Below are positions 18,641 to 32,371 of a stretch of 64,000 bases of DNA, piece by piece; the first letter of the stretch is position 1, and each line of letters begins with the position of its first letter. The DNA is taken from assembly GCF_001447195.1 (NCBI RefSeq), contig NZ_LFRI01000245.1:1-64000 (forward strand). The letters are read 5' to 3'. The position numbers and the translations under genes were made by a program. The notes below the pieces were generated by a model. The model saw nothing but the letters and a program-made list of their open reading frames with translations, was not told where the DNA came from and did no database searches. The DNA comes from Aquabacterium parvum (lineage in GTDB: Bacteria; Pseudomonadota; Gammaproteobacteria; Burkholderiales; Burkholderiaceae_C).

Positions 18641-19318
18641 ATGCGCACGCACGCCATCCAACGCACGTCTTTATGCACCTTGCTTGCCACCGCAGCGCTC
18701 CTCGCAGGTTGCGCTGCGCCGGTCAAAACCGACTACACCGCCTTCCGTGCGGCCAAGCCAGCGTCCATCCTGGTATTGCCCCCCGTCAACGAGAGCACGG
18801 AGGTCAACGCCACGTTCAGCATGCTGGCACAGGCCACCTACCCGCTGGCTGAGGGTGGCTACTACGTCATGCCGGTGACGCTGGTCAACGAGACCTTCCA
18901 TCAGAACGGACTGACGGTTGCCACGGACATGCATGAAGTGCCCGTCACCAAGCTCAAGGAGATTTTCGGTGCCGACGCCGCGCTGTACATGAAGATCACA
19001 AGGTACGGCAGCACGTACACCATTCTGAGCAGCGCGGCAGTCGTGAGCGCCGAGGCACGGCTGGTCGATCTGTCCACCGGCACGCTGTTGTGGAGCGGAC
19101 GAGCCAGCGCGTCCAGCGACGAAAACAACAACAACAGCGGAGGCGGCTTGGCCGGCTTGCTGGTTGCGGCCATCGTCAAGCAGATCATGAACAACGTGAC
19201 CGATGCGTCGCACCCCGTTGCGGGTGTCACCAGCGCACGACTTCTGTCTTCCGGCACGCCCAATGGCCTCCTGTACGGCCCCCGCTCACCCCTCTACGGC
19301 AAGGACAACACAAACTGA
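18641..19318 (+). CDS. DUF799 (GNA1162-like) lipoprotein
   Basis: 225 aa. Signal peptide with lipobox LAGC, then the DUF799 fold (PASILVLPPVNESTEVNAT, GADAALYMKITRYGSTY, VSAEARLVDLSTGTLLWSG), related to the TolB N-terminal/CsgG-type nucleotide-hydrolase-like fold. The meningococcal homologue GNA1162 is a surface-exposed vaccine candidate. Last gene of the operon; an intrinsic terminator follows within 50 bp. An Asn/Ser/Gly-rich loop near residues 163-170 is probably exposed. Confidence 0.85.
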   Translation: MRTHAIQRTSLCTLLATAALLAGCAAPVKTDYTAFRAAKPASILVLPPVNESTEVNATFSMLAQATYPLAEGGYYVMPVTLVNETFHQNGLTVATDMHEVPVTKLKEIFGADAALYMKITRYGSTYTILSSAAVVSAEARLVDLSTGTLLWSGRASASSDENNNNSGGGLAGLLVAAIVKQIMNNVTDASHPVAGVTSARLLSSGTPNGLLYGPRSPLYGKDNTN

Positions 19319-19341
19319 GCACGCCCGTCGGGCATGCATGA

Positions 19342-19366
19342 AGCGCCCGCCCTGGGCGCTTTTTTT
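19342..19366 (+). terminator. intrinsic terminator after the lipoprotein operon
   Basis: Stem AGCGCCC/GGGCGCT with loop GCCCT, followed by six T residues. Confidence 0.88.
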
Positions 19367-19552
19367 GTGCCCTGTGAACAAGAGGTAACACACGCCCGCA
19401 TCACCCTGAAAGGGGAGAGGCCCAGCGGCGTGTTTTCATCCGAACACACCTCAATCGAAAACCGAGTCTGCCACCCCTAGAATGGTCCAAGACGGTCACC
19501 ACCCACGGCGGCCCGTCCATCCCATCATCAACACAGACCAGGAGTTCCTTTC

Positions 19553-20026
19553 ATGAAGAAGATCGTCATCGCAGCCCTCGCCACCCTCGCTGCTGCTTCC
19601 GCCATGGCCCAAAACAACGTCGGCTCTTGCGGCTGGGGTTCCAAGGTGTTCGAAGGCCAACGCGGCATCTTCCCGCAAGTGCTGGCCGCCACCACCAACG
19701 GCACCTCGGGCAACCAGACCTTCGGCATCACCTTCGGCACCTCGGGTTGCACGCAGGACGGCGTCGTGTCGTCCTCCTGGAAGACCGCCATGTACATCGA
19801 CGGCAACCGCGTGGCCCTGGCCCGTGACGCCGCCGCTGGCCAAGGCGAAAGCCTCGACACCCTGGCCGCCGTGATGGGCGTCAAGGACGCCGACCGCGCC
19901 CTGTTCGCCGCCACCATCAAGGCCAACTTCGCCACCGTGTTCGCCAACGACCAGCAGATCGCCGCCAACCTGAAGTCGGTGCTGGCCGCTTCGCCCGAGC
20001 TGAGCGCCTACGCCGCCGTCATCTGA
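19553..20026 (+). CDS. DUF3015 exported protein
   Basis: 157 aa. Signal peptide ending AMAQ (about residue 20), then NNVGSCGWGSKVFEGQRGIF and FGITFGTSGCTQDG, the paired-Cys pattern of DUF3015. Function is unknown; members are small periplasmic or surface proteins. The ribosome binding site AGGAG is about 10 nt upstream. It is flanked by terminators on both sides, so it is monocistronic. Codon use is strongly biased toward GCC, GGC and ACC, suggesting high expression. Confidence 0.85.
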   Translation: MKKIVIAALATLAAASAMAQNNVGSCGWGSKVFEGQRGIFPQVLAATTNGTSGNQTFGITFGTSGCTQDGVVSSSWKTAMYIDGNRVALARDAAAGQGESLDTLAAVMGVKDADRALFAATIKANFATVFANDQQIAANLKSVLAASPELSAYAAVI

Positions 20027-20075
20027 TGAAGGCCCGGCCCCTTGCCTGGGCCGGTTGACCCATCCGATCCGACCC

Positions 20076-20112
20076 ACACCCTGACTCCAGCCGGAGCAGG
20101 GTGTGTCTTTTT
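20076..20112 (+). terminator. terminator between DUF3015 and DUF4105 genes
   Basis: Long stem ACACCCTG-a-CTCC / GGAG-CAGGGTGT with a short AGCC loop, then GTCTTTTTC. It ends two bases before the ribosome binding site of the next gene, so the DUF4105 gene either reads through or has its promoter inside this element. Confidence 0.75.
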
Positions 20113-20128
20113 CAGGAGCACCCTTTCC

Positions 20129-24189
<4,061 letters not shown>

Positions 24190-24215
24190 TGCCCTCGCGC
24201 AGCGATGAAACCATG

Positions 24216-24241
24216 AAAAACGGCCCTGCGAAGAGGGCCGT
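24216..24241 (-). terminator. terminator shared by fadH and the facing barrel gene
   Basis: Stem ACGGCCCT/AGGGCCGT. On the minus strand it is followed by five T residues, so it is a good terminator for the leftward outer-membrane gene. On the plus strand the T tract is weak, so fadH termination here is less certain. Confidence 0.8.
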
Positions 24242-24285
24242 CTCGAAGGCTTGAGCAGGCTCGCTGCTCAGGTGCCAACCGGTGC

Positions 24286-24876
24286 TCAGAAGGCGTATTG
24301 CAGGCCGACGCCCAACAGGCGGACCGCGCCACTGTCGCCGTTGACTTCGGCGTTGGTGAAGTCCGCATCAGCGGTCAGGCGCAGGTTCTTGTTCAGCGCG
24401 AACTCGACGCCCAGACCGAAGTACGGCTTGACGGAGTCGTCGGACTCCGAATAGCGGTAGGCCGCAACAGGCATCGATTGGGTGAAGTGGGTTTTCAGGG
24501 CCGCCAGACCCAGGCGCCCCACCAGTGCCAGCTGAGGGTGGGCGTCAACACGGAAGGCCGCAGCCAGCAAAACGCCACGCGCCTCGAAGCTTTCCGTCAC
24601 GTCGCCATCGCGCAGCAGGAAGCCGTCGAAGTAGCTGTCGGTGAAACCGCGTGTGCCCTTGCCGAAGTCAGCGTAAGCAGCTTCCAGCGCCACGGTGGGG
24701 TTGAGCTTGTAGCCAACGTAGAACTTCGTGCCGGTGTCGGACTTGTCGCAGCCCAGGTTGTAGTCTTCGCAGCTGAGGTTGACGTGGGACTTGCCCACAA
24801 CGCCACCCACATAAACCTGCGCCGAAGCAGCGGCCATCATGGCGGTCAGCAGACCCGCCACAGCAATCTTTTTCAT
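24286..24876 (-). CDS. outer-membrane beta-barrel protein, OmpA/OmpW-like
   Basis: 196 aa. Signal peptide ending AAASAQ; alternating hydrophobic strands predict an eight-stranded barrel, and the C-terminus GLQYAF ends in Phe as expected for BAM insertion. The segment CDKSDTGTKFYVGYKLNP contains part of a predicted disulfide loop. It is a paralogue of the next gene with the same architecture. GGGAG precedes the ATG at 24876. Ligand or role is unknown. Confidence 0.82.
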   Translation of the reverse strand: MKKIAVAGLLTAMMAAASAQVYVGGVVGKSHVNLSCEDYNLGCDKSDTGTKFYVGYKLNPTVALEAAYADFGKGTRGFTDSYFDGFLLRDGDVTESFEARGVLLAAAFRVDAHPQLALVGRLGLAALKTHFTQSMPVAAYRYSESDDSVKPYFGLGVEFALNKNLRLTADADFTNAEVNGDSGAVRLLGVGLQYAF

Positions 24877-25035
24877 GGGAACTCCCTGGATCAAAAACAC
24901 GGCGCCATTCGCCGCGGTGGCGAATCTAACAACGTTACGTGTCTGAAACAGCAGGGGCGCTCCGATCGGTCAAACGGGTGAGGATCGGCCACCACACTTG
25001 TTTGCGTGGCGGCCACCTTTTCAGGCGTTGACGAA

Positions 25036-25587
25036 TCAGAAGTCGTACTGCAGACCGATGCTCAGCAGGCGAACCGAGCCTTCTTCACCAGCGATCTCAC
25101 CCGTGGTGAAGTCGGCGGCGGCGGTGCCGCGCAGGTTCTTGTTGAAGCTGTATTCCAGGCCCAGGCCGAAGTAGGCGTTGGTGCTGCCATCGGTGCGGTT
25201 GCCGTAGGGGAAGCCGGTGGACTTGGTGTCCACCATGGCCAGGCCCAGGCGGCCGACACCGGTCAGCTCGCGGGTGAAGGGCAGGCGGCCAGCTGCGTTG
25301 ATCAGGAAGCCGTCGACAGCGATGGAGCCCACGCCGAACGAGCCCACGTTGATGTTGGACTTGCCGAAGTCGATGTAGCCGCCTTCGATGGCGATTTGCG
25401 GGTGCACCTTGTAGCCAGCGTAGAACTTGTAGCCGGTGTCGTCGTTGTCGCACGAAGCGACGCCACCGCAATCGACAGCGACGTTGGACATGCCGAAAGC
25501 ACCGCCGATGTAGGCCTTGTTGGCCAGTTGGGCAGAGGCGGAGGTGGCGAGGGCCAGCAGGGCAGCGGCCAGGGCGATCTTGTTCAT
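25036..25587 (-). CDS. outer-membrane beta-barrel protein, paralogue of the preceding gene
   Basis: 183 aa. Signal peptide ending SASAQ; C-terminus GLQYDF. It shares with its neighbour the pattern CDxxDTGxKFYxGYKxxPxxAxExxYxDFGK and the strand PYFGLGxEFxxNKNLR-like (here AYFGLGLEYSFNKNLRG), so the pair arose by tandem duplication. AGGAGA lies upstream of the ATG at 25587. The genes are separated by 159 bp, enough for independent promoters. Confidence 0.82.
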   Translation of the reverse strand: MNKIALAAALLALATSASAQLANKAYIGGAFGMSNVAVDCGGVASCDNDDTGYKFYAGYKVHPQIAIEGGYIDFGKSNINVGSFGVGSIAVDGFLINAAGRLPFTRELTGVGRLGLAMVDTKSTGFPYGNRTDGSTNAYFGLGLEYSFNKNLRGTAAADFTTGEIAGEEGSVRLLSIGLQYDF

Positions 25588-25762
25588 GGGGTCTCCTGTA
25601 GGGGTGTGAAGCGCCGCCCGATGCGCGATCGGCGGCTCAAACAAAGCGTCCGGCGCGGACTGTAGTCGCAGCGCCGGACGCCCTGCCCCCCATTCCAGGG
25701 GCTTTTTGTCGCCCAATGTTTCCGCCCGATGTGATCAAACGTTTCGCGTTGAACGACTCAAA

Positions 25763-26710
25763 TCACTGCTTCAGGAAAGCCTGCACCGCCGACACGGTGG
25801 CCGCCGGGTCTTCCTCGTGGGGCACGTGGCCCAGGGCGTCGAACATGGCCAGTCGGCTGCCGACGATGTCCTTTTGGAACTTGTCGGCGTTGTCCGGCGG
25901 GATCAGGCGGTCTTGCCCGCCCCAGATGATCAGCGTCGGTTGCTTGATGCTGGCGATCTGCGCGGTGAACTCGCCGCTGGGGCTTTGTGCGAAGCGCTCG
26001 CGCAAGGCGCCACGGTTGCCAGCGCGCAGGGTCAGCTCGTAGTAGCGATCGATCAACTCGGGCGTGACCTTGGACGGGTCACCGTAGACGTTGCGCACGC
26101 TGGACTCGATCATGCTGTGCGGCAGGGTGTTCTGCATCAGCGGCTTGAGCGCGCCGATCTGCGCGATCTTGAAGCCGATCGGCATGGACTGCGGGTCGAA
26201 GGGGTAGCCGGCCGCATCCACCAGCACGAGCTTGCTCACGCGCTGCGGGTGGTCCACCGCCACCTTCCAGGCCAGGTTGCCTCCGAAGGAGTTGCCAGCC
26301 ACCACGGCCTTTTGCACGCCCAGCTTGTCCATCAGCGCGACGACAAACTCGACGTAGCGGGTCAGGCGGTAATTGCCATCGGGCATGGGGCCTGTGAGGC
26401 CGAAGCCAGGCAGGTCCATGCGGATGACGCGGCGCTGGCCCTTCAGGGCCTCTGTCCAGCCGTCCCAGGTGTGCAGGCTGGCCGAGGTGCCGTGGAGCAG
26501 CACGATGGGCTCGGCGTCGTCGCGGGGGCCTTCATCGCGGTAGTGGGCCTGCATGCCCAGGATCTCTGTGAACTGCGAGGGCGCGGGCGCCCACTTGGCC
26601 TTGAGCGTTTCCACGTCCCGATCGGGGGCCCAGGATGCGGCCACACCGCCCACCACCAGCAACAACAGGGCGAGCACCAGCCCACCCACGACCTTCAGCG
26701 CCGTCTTCAT
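25763..26710 (-). CDS. alpha/beta hydrolase, membrane-anchored
   Basis: 315 aa. N-terminal hydrophobic segment (residues 5-25, LKVVGGLVLALLLLVVGGVAA) serves as signal anchor, so the enzyme probably faces the periplasm. Alpha/beta hydrolase fold with oxyanion region LLHGTSASLHTW, nucleophile elbow GNSFGG, acid GGQDRLIP and catalytic His in GHVPHEEDP. Substrate unknown; the sequence resembles meta-cleavage or haloalkane-type hydrolases only in general form. ATG at 26710 starts a typical N-terminus. Confidence 0.85.
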   Translation of the reverse strand: MKTALKVVGGLVLALLLLVVGGVAASWAPDRDVETLKAKWAPAPSQFTEILGMQAHYRDEGPRDDAEPIVLLHGTSASLHTWDGWTEALKGQRRVIRMDLPGFGLTGPMPDGNYRLTRYVEFVVALMDKLGVQKAVVAGNSFGGNLAWKVAVDHPQRVSKLVLVDAAGYPFDPQSMPIGFKIAQIGALKPLMQNTLPHSMIESSVRNVYGDPSKVTPELIDRYYELTLRAGNRGALRERFAQSPSGEFTAQIASIKQPTLIIWGGQDRLIPPDNADKFQKDIVGSRLAMFDALGHVPHEEDPAATVSAVQAFLKQ

Positions 26711-26851
26711 GTTCGTGTCCCTTGTTGATTGAGGCCGAGCCCAGCGCACGGCCTGCCCTCATTGTGCGCGAGCCACAGCAGCCGTCCCATCGACAGATGG
26801 CCGCCAGGTCAGGCAGCACAGATCGGCACCAGCCAGCGCCGGCTGCCCTCT

Positions 26852-27556
26852 TCAGCGGTAGCTCAGCAGCGAGGGCGCGCCCGCAGGCGCCACGCCTTCG
26901 AGGTGCCCGTGCTCGTTGACCGACAGCAGGTGCAGGCCGTCCCGGCCCACGTTGATCTTGGTGATGCCGGCGTTGGCCAGCGTCCAGTTGATGGTGAAGG
27001 CCTGCGTGTCGTGCAGGCCCAGCAGGTGCGCGCACACCACGCTGATGAAGCCCCCCGAGGTAAAGACCACGGCCTGGCCTTTGGGCGGCGTGAGCTGGAC
27101 CAGCTCGGCCAGGGTCGTCACGCAGCGCAGCTTGAAGGTGGACCACGGCTCCTGGTACTCGGCGTCGTGGTGGCCCGCCACCCAGCGCGAGACCGCGTCC
27201 TGGAAGAAGGCCTGGAAGGCCCGGCGCGGGTCACCGCTGGCGGCCATCTCCGCCATCATCAAAGCCTTGTCGGCAAAGCGGGGCTCGGCCACCTCGATGA
27301 CGTCCTCGTGGTCGAACTCGTTGACGCCGGCCAACACCTGCATCGACACGTCCAGCGCCATGGCCGAGAGCGCCGCACGCGCCGTCTCCTGGTGGCGCTG
27401 CATGGTGCCGGCCACCACCACCTCGGGCACCACGCCGCGGGCCTTCAAGGCCTGGCCGACGACGTGCCCCTGCTGGTGACCCAACGCCGAGAGCGCGTCG
27501 TAGTTCTGGCTGCCGAACGAGGCCTGGCCGTGGCGGACGAGGTAGAGCGATCCCAT
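26852..27556 (-). CDS. histidine phosphatase family protein
   Basis: 234 aa. Phosphoglycerate-mutase-like fold with catalytic LVRHGQASFG at residues 6-15 and a second His region (VVFTSGGFISVVCAHLLG). Other conserved residues include the Arg in MQRHQETA and the acidic NEFDHED. Substrate unknown. It sits 21 bp downstream of the acyl-CoA dehydrogenase gene on the same strand and is probably co-transcribed with it. Confidence 0.85.
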   Translation of the reverse strand: MGSLYLVRHGQASFGSQNYDALSALGHQQGHVVGQALKARGVVPEVVVAGTMQRHQETARAALSAMALDVSMQVLAGVNEFDHEDVIEVAEPRFADKALMMAEMAASGDPRRAFQAFFQDAVSRWVAGHHDAEYQEPWSTFKLRCVTTLAELVQLTPPKGQAVVFTSGGFISVVCAHLLGLHDTQAFTINWTLANAGITKINVGRDGLHLLSVNEHGHLEGVAPAGAPSLLSYR

Positions 27557-27577
27557 CTCAGTGCGTCACTTTCCGCG

Positions 27578-28807
<1,230 letters not shown>

Positions 28808-28899
28808 GGCTGTCTCCTTTTGGGGATGTGAAAAGTCGGTGTCCGACCGTTGCCCCTGGATGCTACGCCGCCCTCACCCTTGCATCAAATGATGAATTT

Positions 28900-29844
28900 T
28901 CATCCCAAGTCATGCACGTGACGCATGGCCTCACGGGCGCCCTGGGCCACGCTCTCGCGCATCCAGCGGTGCACCGGGTCGGCTTCGCGGTCGGCGTGCC
29001 AGTACATCCAGATGCCGATGGGCGGCAGCGCCAGCGGCAGGTCGGCCAGCACCAGGGGCAGCGCGCGGGTGAGCTCCTCGGCGTAGGTGCGCGGCAGGGT
29101 CAGCAGGGCATCGCCCGCCGCCACGACGTTGGCCGCCGCGAAGTAGTGCTGGCAGCGCAGGATGACCTGGCGCTCACCCAGGCCCTGGGCCGCCCACACG
29201 GCCTGCAGCGGGTCGGGCTGGTCGGGCTGCAGCGCCACCATCACGTGCGGCTGGGCAAAGTAGTCGGCCACGCTGAGCTGGCGGCTGGCCAGGGGGTGGC
29301 CGCGCCGCATCAGCACCGAGAGCTGCTCGTCGGCCAGGTGTTCGCCCCGGATGCGGCCGGTCACGCGACGTTGGCGGTCGATGGCCAGGTCCACCTCGCC
29401 CATCGTCAAGGTGCGCTCCAGCGCGTCACGCGGCACGCGCACGCTGGCGATCTTGACCTGTGGTGCAGCCTGAGCAAGGCGGCTCATCAGGGGCGGCAAG
29501 GTGATGGCTTCGAGCACGTCACGCATGCCCAGGCGCAGGGTCATGTTCAACGTGAGGGGGTCGAAGGTGTCGGCCTGGCCCATGAGCGACTGCAGGCCGC
29601 GCAGGTGGGCCTGCACCTCGCCGATGACTCGCCGCGTCAGCTCGGTGGGCACCATCTGGTTGCCCTGACGCACGAACAGCGGGTCGCCCCATAGGCGACG
29701 CAGGCGGGCCAACGCGTGGCTGACGGCGGGCTGGCTCAGGTGCAGGTGCCGAGCCGCGCCCGAAATGCCGCCATGCTCGTAGACCGCGTCCATGACGCGA
29801 AAGAGGTTCAGGTCGAGGCGGGAGGCGGTGTGCGGCAGGGACAT
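28900..29844 (-). CDS. LysR family transcriptional regulator
   Basis: 314 aa. HTH at residues 8-65 (LDLNLFRVMDAVYEHGGISG, then LHLSQPAVSHALARLRRLWG), followed by a substrate-binding-like domain of the NodD/NahR type. It is transcribed in the same direction as the acyl-CoA dehydrogenase 92 bp downstream, so it may control that operon. ATG at 29844 gives the conserved N-terminus; upstream in-frame codons lack family similarity. Confidence 0.88.
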   Translation of the reverse strand: MSLPHTASRLDLNLFRVMDAVYEHGGISGAARHLHLSQPAVSHALARLRRLWGDPLFVRQGNQMVPTELTRRVIGEVQAHLRGLQSLMGQADTFDPLTLNMTLRLGMRDVLEAITLPPLMSRLAQAAPQVKIASVRVPRDALERTLTMGEVDLAIDRQRRVTGRIRGEHLADEQLSVLMRRGHPLASRQLSVADYFAQPHVMVALQPDQPDPLQAVWAAQGLGERQVILRCQHYFAAANVVAAGDALLTLPRTYAEELTRALPLVLADLPLALPPIGIWMYWHADREADPVHRWMRESVAQGAREAMRHVHDLG

Positions 29845-30236
29845 GGGGCACAACGATACAGCCCTCCCCACACCCGTGTGTTTTTTCCACCCGATGCGGC
29901 ACTCCGCACCCCAGCCCGCGTCGAGCACACGCCATAATGGCGCGTTGCCGTTTGCACGGCGCACCTTTGGAGCAACCACCTTGGACAGTCACCCTTGGTG
30001 ACCGCCCACTTCGGCCAGCCGGCCACCTGCACCGCCTCGCGCTGACCAGCGCTCGCAAGGCAAACGCAGGCACCGGCTGCGGCCCACCCGGTCAGCCTCG
30101 TGCTGAGACCGGTCGGGCCCACGCGGGAGGGGGCGGCAACCACACCCCCCTACCCGCCAAAACAACCTGCACGCCCCGCGGCCCGCATCACCTCGCATGC
30201 GACGCGACCCGAGCGTGATCAGGTGCTGGAGTCCCG
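29845..30236 (+). promoter_or_regulatory. structured intergenic region upstream of corA
   Basis: 392 bp without a protein gene. It contains four good hairpins on the corA strand: GCCGT/ACGGC (29947-29960), GTCACC/GGTGAC (29988-30002), GCGCT/AGCGC (30039-30052) and CCGGTC-AGC / GCT-ga-GACCGG (30088-30112). I recognise no known riboswitch core. The density of stems suggests a structured 5' leader or small RNA, but this is inference. Confidence 0.35.
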
Positions 30237-31196
30237 ATGCTCAACGTCTTCACGCTGGCCAATGGCCGCTTGTTCCAGGAAGAAATCGACAGCCTCGACG
30301 AGCTGACGCCGTCGCGCCCTGTCTGGGTCGACCTGGAAGACCCCACCCCGGAAGAAAAGGGCTGGATCGCCGCCTGCTTCGGCCTCGTCATCCCCGGCGA
30401 CATCGTCGACGAGGATCTGGAGGAATCCGCCCGCTTCTACGAAGAAGAAGGCGCCATCCACCTGCGCTCGGACTTTTTGATCGACGACGACGAAGCCCCC
30501 CGCAACGTGCGCGTGGCCTTCATCCTGCACAACAACATCCTGTTTTCGATCCACAAGGAAGACCTGCCGGTGTTCCGCCTGCTGCGCATGCGCGCGCGCC
30601 GCATCCCGGCCCTGATCGAAGACGCCAAGGACGTTCTGCTCAAGCTCTACGACGCCGACGCCGAGTACTCCGCCGACACGCTGGAGAACATCTACGACGA
30701 GCTGGAAAAGGTCAGCAAGCGCGTGCTGCAGGACGAGGTCAACGACCAGGCCGCCGCCGAAGCGCTGGCCGCCATCGCCCGCCAGGAAGACTTGAACGGC
30801 CGCATCCGCCGCAACGTGATGGACACGCGCCGCGCGGTGAGCTTCATGATGCGCGCGCGCATGCTCAATGCCGACCAGTTCGAAGAGGCCCGCCAGATCC
30901 TGCGCGACATCGACTCGCTGGACTCGCACACGGCCTTCCTGTTCGACAAGATCAACTTCCTGATGGACGCGACCGTCGGCTTCATCAACATCAACCAGAA
31001 CAAGATCATCAAGATCTTCTCGGTGGCCTCGGTGGCTTTCCTGCCGCCCACGCTGATCGCCAGCATCTACGGCATGAACTTCAACGCCATGCCCGAGCTG
31101 AACTGGCGCTTCGGCTACCCTTTCGCCGTGCTGGTGATGATCATGTCGGCCATCACGCCCTTCTGGTACTTCCGCCGCAAGGGCTGGCTGAACTGA
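30237..31196 (+). CDS. corA: CorA-family magnesium/cobalt transporter
   Basis: 319 aa inner-membrane divalent cation channel. A large cytoplasmic N-terminal domain (1-255) is followed by two C-terminal helices; the signature YGMNF closes helix one (about 278-282), and the second helix precedes the basic tail WYFRRKGWLN. The N-terminal funnel is rich in Asp/Glu. ATG at 30237 has GGAG eight bases upstream. The MFS gene starts five bases after the stop. Confidence 0.94.
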   Translation: MLNVFTLANGRLFQEEIDSLDELTPSRPVWVDLEDPTPEEKGWIAACFGLVIPGDIVDEDLEESARFYEEEGAIHLRSDFLIDDDEAPRNVRVAFILHNNILFSIHKEDLPVFRLLRMRARRIPALIEDAKDVLLKLYDADAEYSADTLENIYDELEKVSKRVLQDEVNDQAAAEALAAIARQEDLNGRIRRNVMDTRRAVSFMMRARMLNADQFEEARQILRDIDSLDSHTAFLFDKINFLMDATVGFININQNKIIKIFSVASVAFLPPTLIASIYGMNFNAMPELNWRFGYPFAVLVMIMSAITPFWYFRRKGWLN

Positions 31197-31201
31197 ACCA
31201 C

Positions 31202-32371
31202 GTGCCTGGCCTGAACCTGCCTGCGCTGCCGCCCGGCTTGTGGCGGGTGATGTGGGGCACCACCTTCGTGGTGCTCAGCTACAGCCTGCTCAACCCGGTG
31301 CTGGCCGTGCGCCTGCAAACCGCAGGTGCCAGCGCCACGGCCATCGGCTGGTTCGCCACGCTGCCGTTTTTGAGCGTGGCGCTGCTGGTGCCGCTGGTGC
31401 CCAGGTTGTTCGGCCGCATCGGTGTGGGTCAGGCTTACCGGCTGGGCTTGCTGCTCGAGCTCATCGCCTGCCTGGGCTACCTCTTCACAAACGACTACCG
31501 GTTGTGGTGCGTCTTTGGCTTGATGGCCGGCCTGGGTGCCGCCGCAGCCTGGAACGCCACGGAGGCGCTGATCGCGCACAACACCCCACCTTCGCACCGG
31601 GGCCGGCTCACGGGCCTGTACCAGGCGCAGCTGGGTGCGGGCATGGCGCTGGGGCCATTCCTGCCGGGCCTGCTGGGGCTGGGGCCCATCGGTGCCAACC
31701 TGCTGGCGGCTGGCGGCCTCGCACTGGGCTTGTCCCTGGTGCTGGTGCCCTCGATCACCCGGCTCAAAGCCATGCACGACGACCACGAGCCCATGGGCCT
31801 GCTCTCAGCCTGGCGCTTTCGGCCCACGCTGGCCTGGGCGGCCGTGGTGGGCGGGGTCTTCGAGGTGGGGCTGGGCTCCATCACCACGGCCCACGGCTCG
31901 GAGATCGGGCTGAGCCTGGCGGCGGCCACCTCCATCGCCGGCGCCCTGGGCGTGGGCAGCTTCGTGCTGCAGTACCCGCTGGGCTGGCTGGCCGATCGGC
32001 TGCCCGCGCGGCGATTGTTCGTGGGCGGCGCGGTGGTGCTGGTGCTCAGCGCCCTGGCCTTCACGCGCTCGAGCCAGCACCCTGAACTGCTGTGGGCCTG
32101 TGCGCTGCTTTGGGGCGGCATCGGCGGGGCGCTCTACACGCTGAGCATGATCCGCGTGGCGCACGACTTCGCGCATTCATCGGCGATCGCCGGCACCTCG
32201 GCCATGATCGCCGGCTACACGGCGGGCGGCGCCATCGGCCCCGTCATCAGCGGCTGGGTGTTCGACCACCACGGCGTGGCCGGCCAGGGCCTGTGGCTGG
32301 GCGTGCTGGCGCTCAGCCTGCTGCTGATGCACGCCCGGCGGCCTGTCCCTGCACCCGACGCCACTGACTGA
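31202..32371 (+). CDS. MFS transporter
   Basis: 389 aa, about 12 hydrophobic helices. GTG at 31202 is the first in-frame start after the corA stop; no strong ribosome binding site, so translational coupling to corA is likely. The loop RHRGRLTG-type motif appears as PPSHRGRLTGLYQAQLGAG, similar to YcaD/YfkF-type MFS members. Substrate is unknown. Its last 59 bp overlap the 3' end of the convergent histidine kinase gene. Confidence 0.85.
   Translation: MPGLNLPALPPGLWRVMWGTTFVVLSYSLLNPVLAVRLQTAGASATAIGWFATLPFLSVALLVPLVPRLFGRIGVGQAYRLGLLLELIACLGYLFTNDYRLWCVFGLMAGLGAAAAWNATEALIAHNTPPSHRGRLTGLYQAQLGAGMALGPFLPGLLGLGPIGANLLAAGGLALGLSLVLVPSITRLKAMHDDHEPMGLLSAWRFRPTLAWAAVVGGVFEVGLGSITTAHGSEIGLSLAAATSIAGALGVGSFVLQYPLGWLADRLPARRLFVGGAVVLVLSALAFTRSSQHPELLWACALLWGGIGGALYTLSMIRVAHDFAHSSAIAGTSAMIAGYTAGGAIGPVISGWVFDHHGVAGQGLWLGVLALSLLLMHARRPVPAPDATD

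Noticed and set aside
30103..30108. CTGAGA, a possible TPP riboswitch core, upstream of corA
   Set aside because: The rest of the thi-box, including the second conserved helix motif, is absent, and corA is not a thiamine gene.
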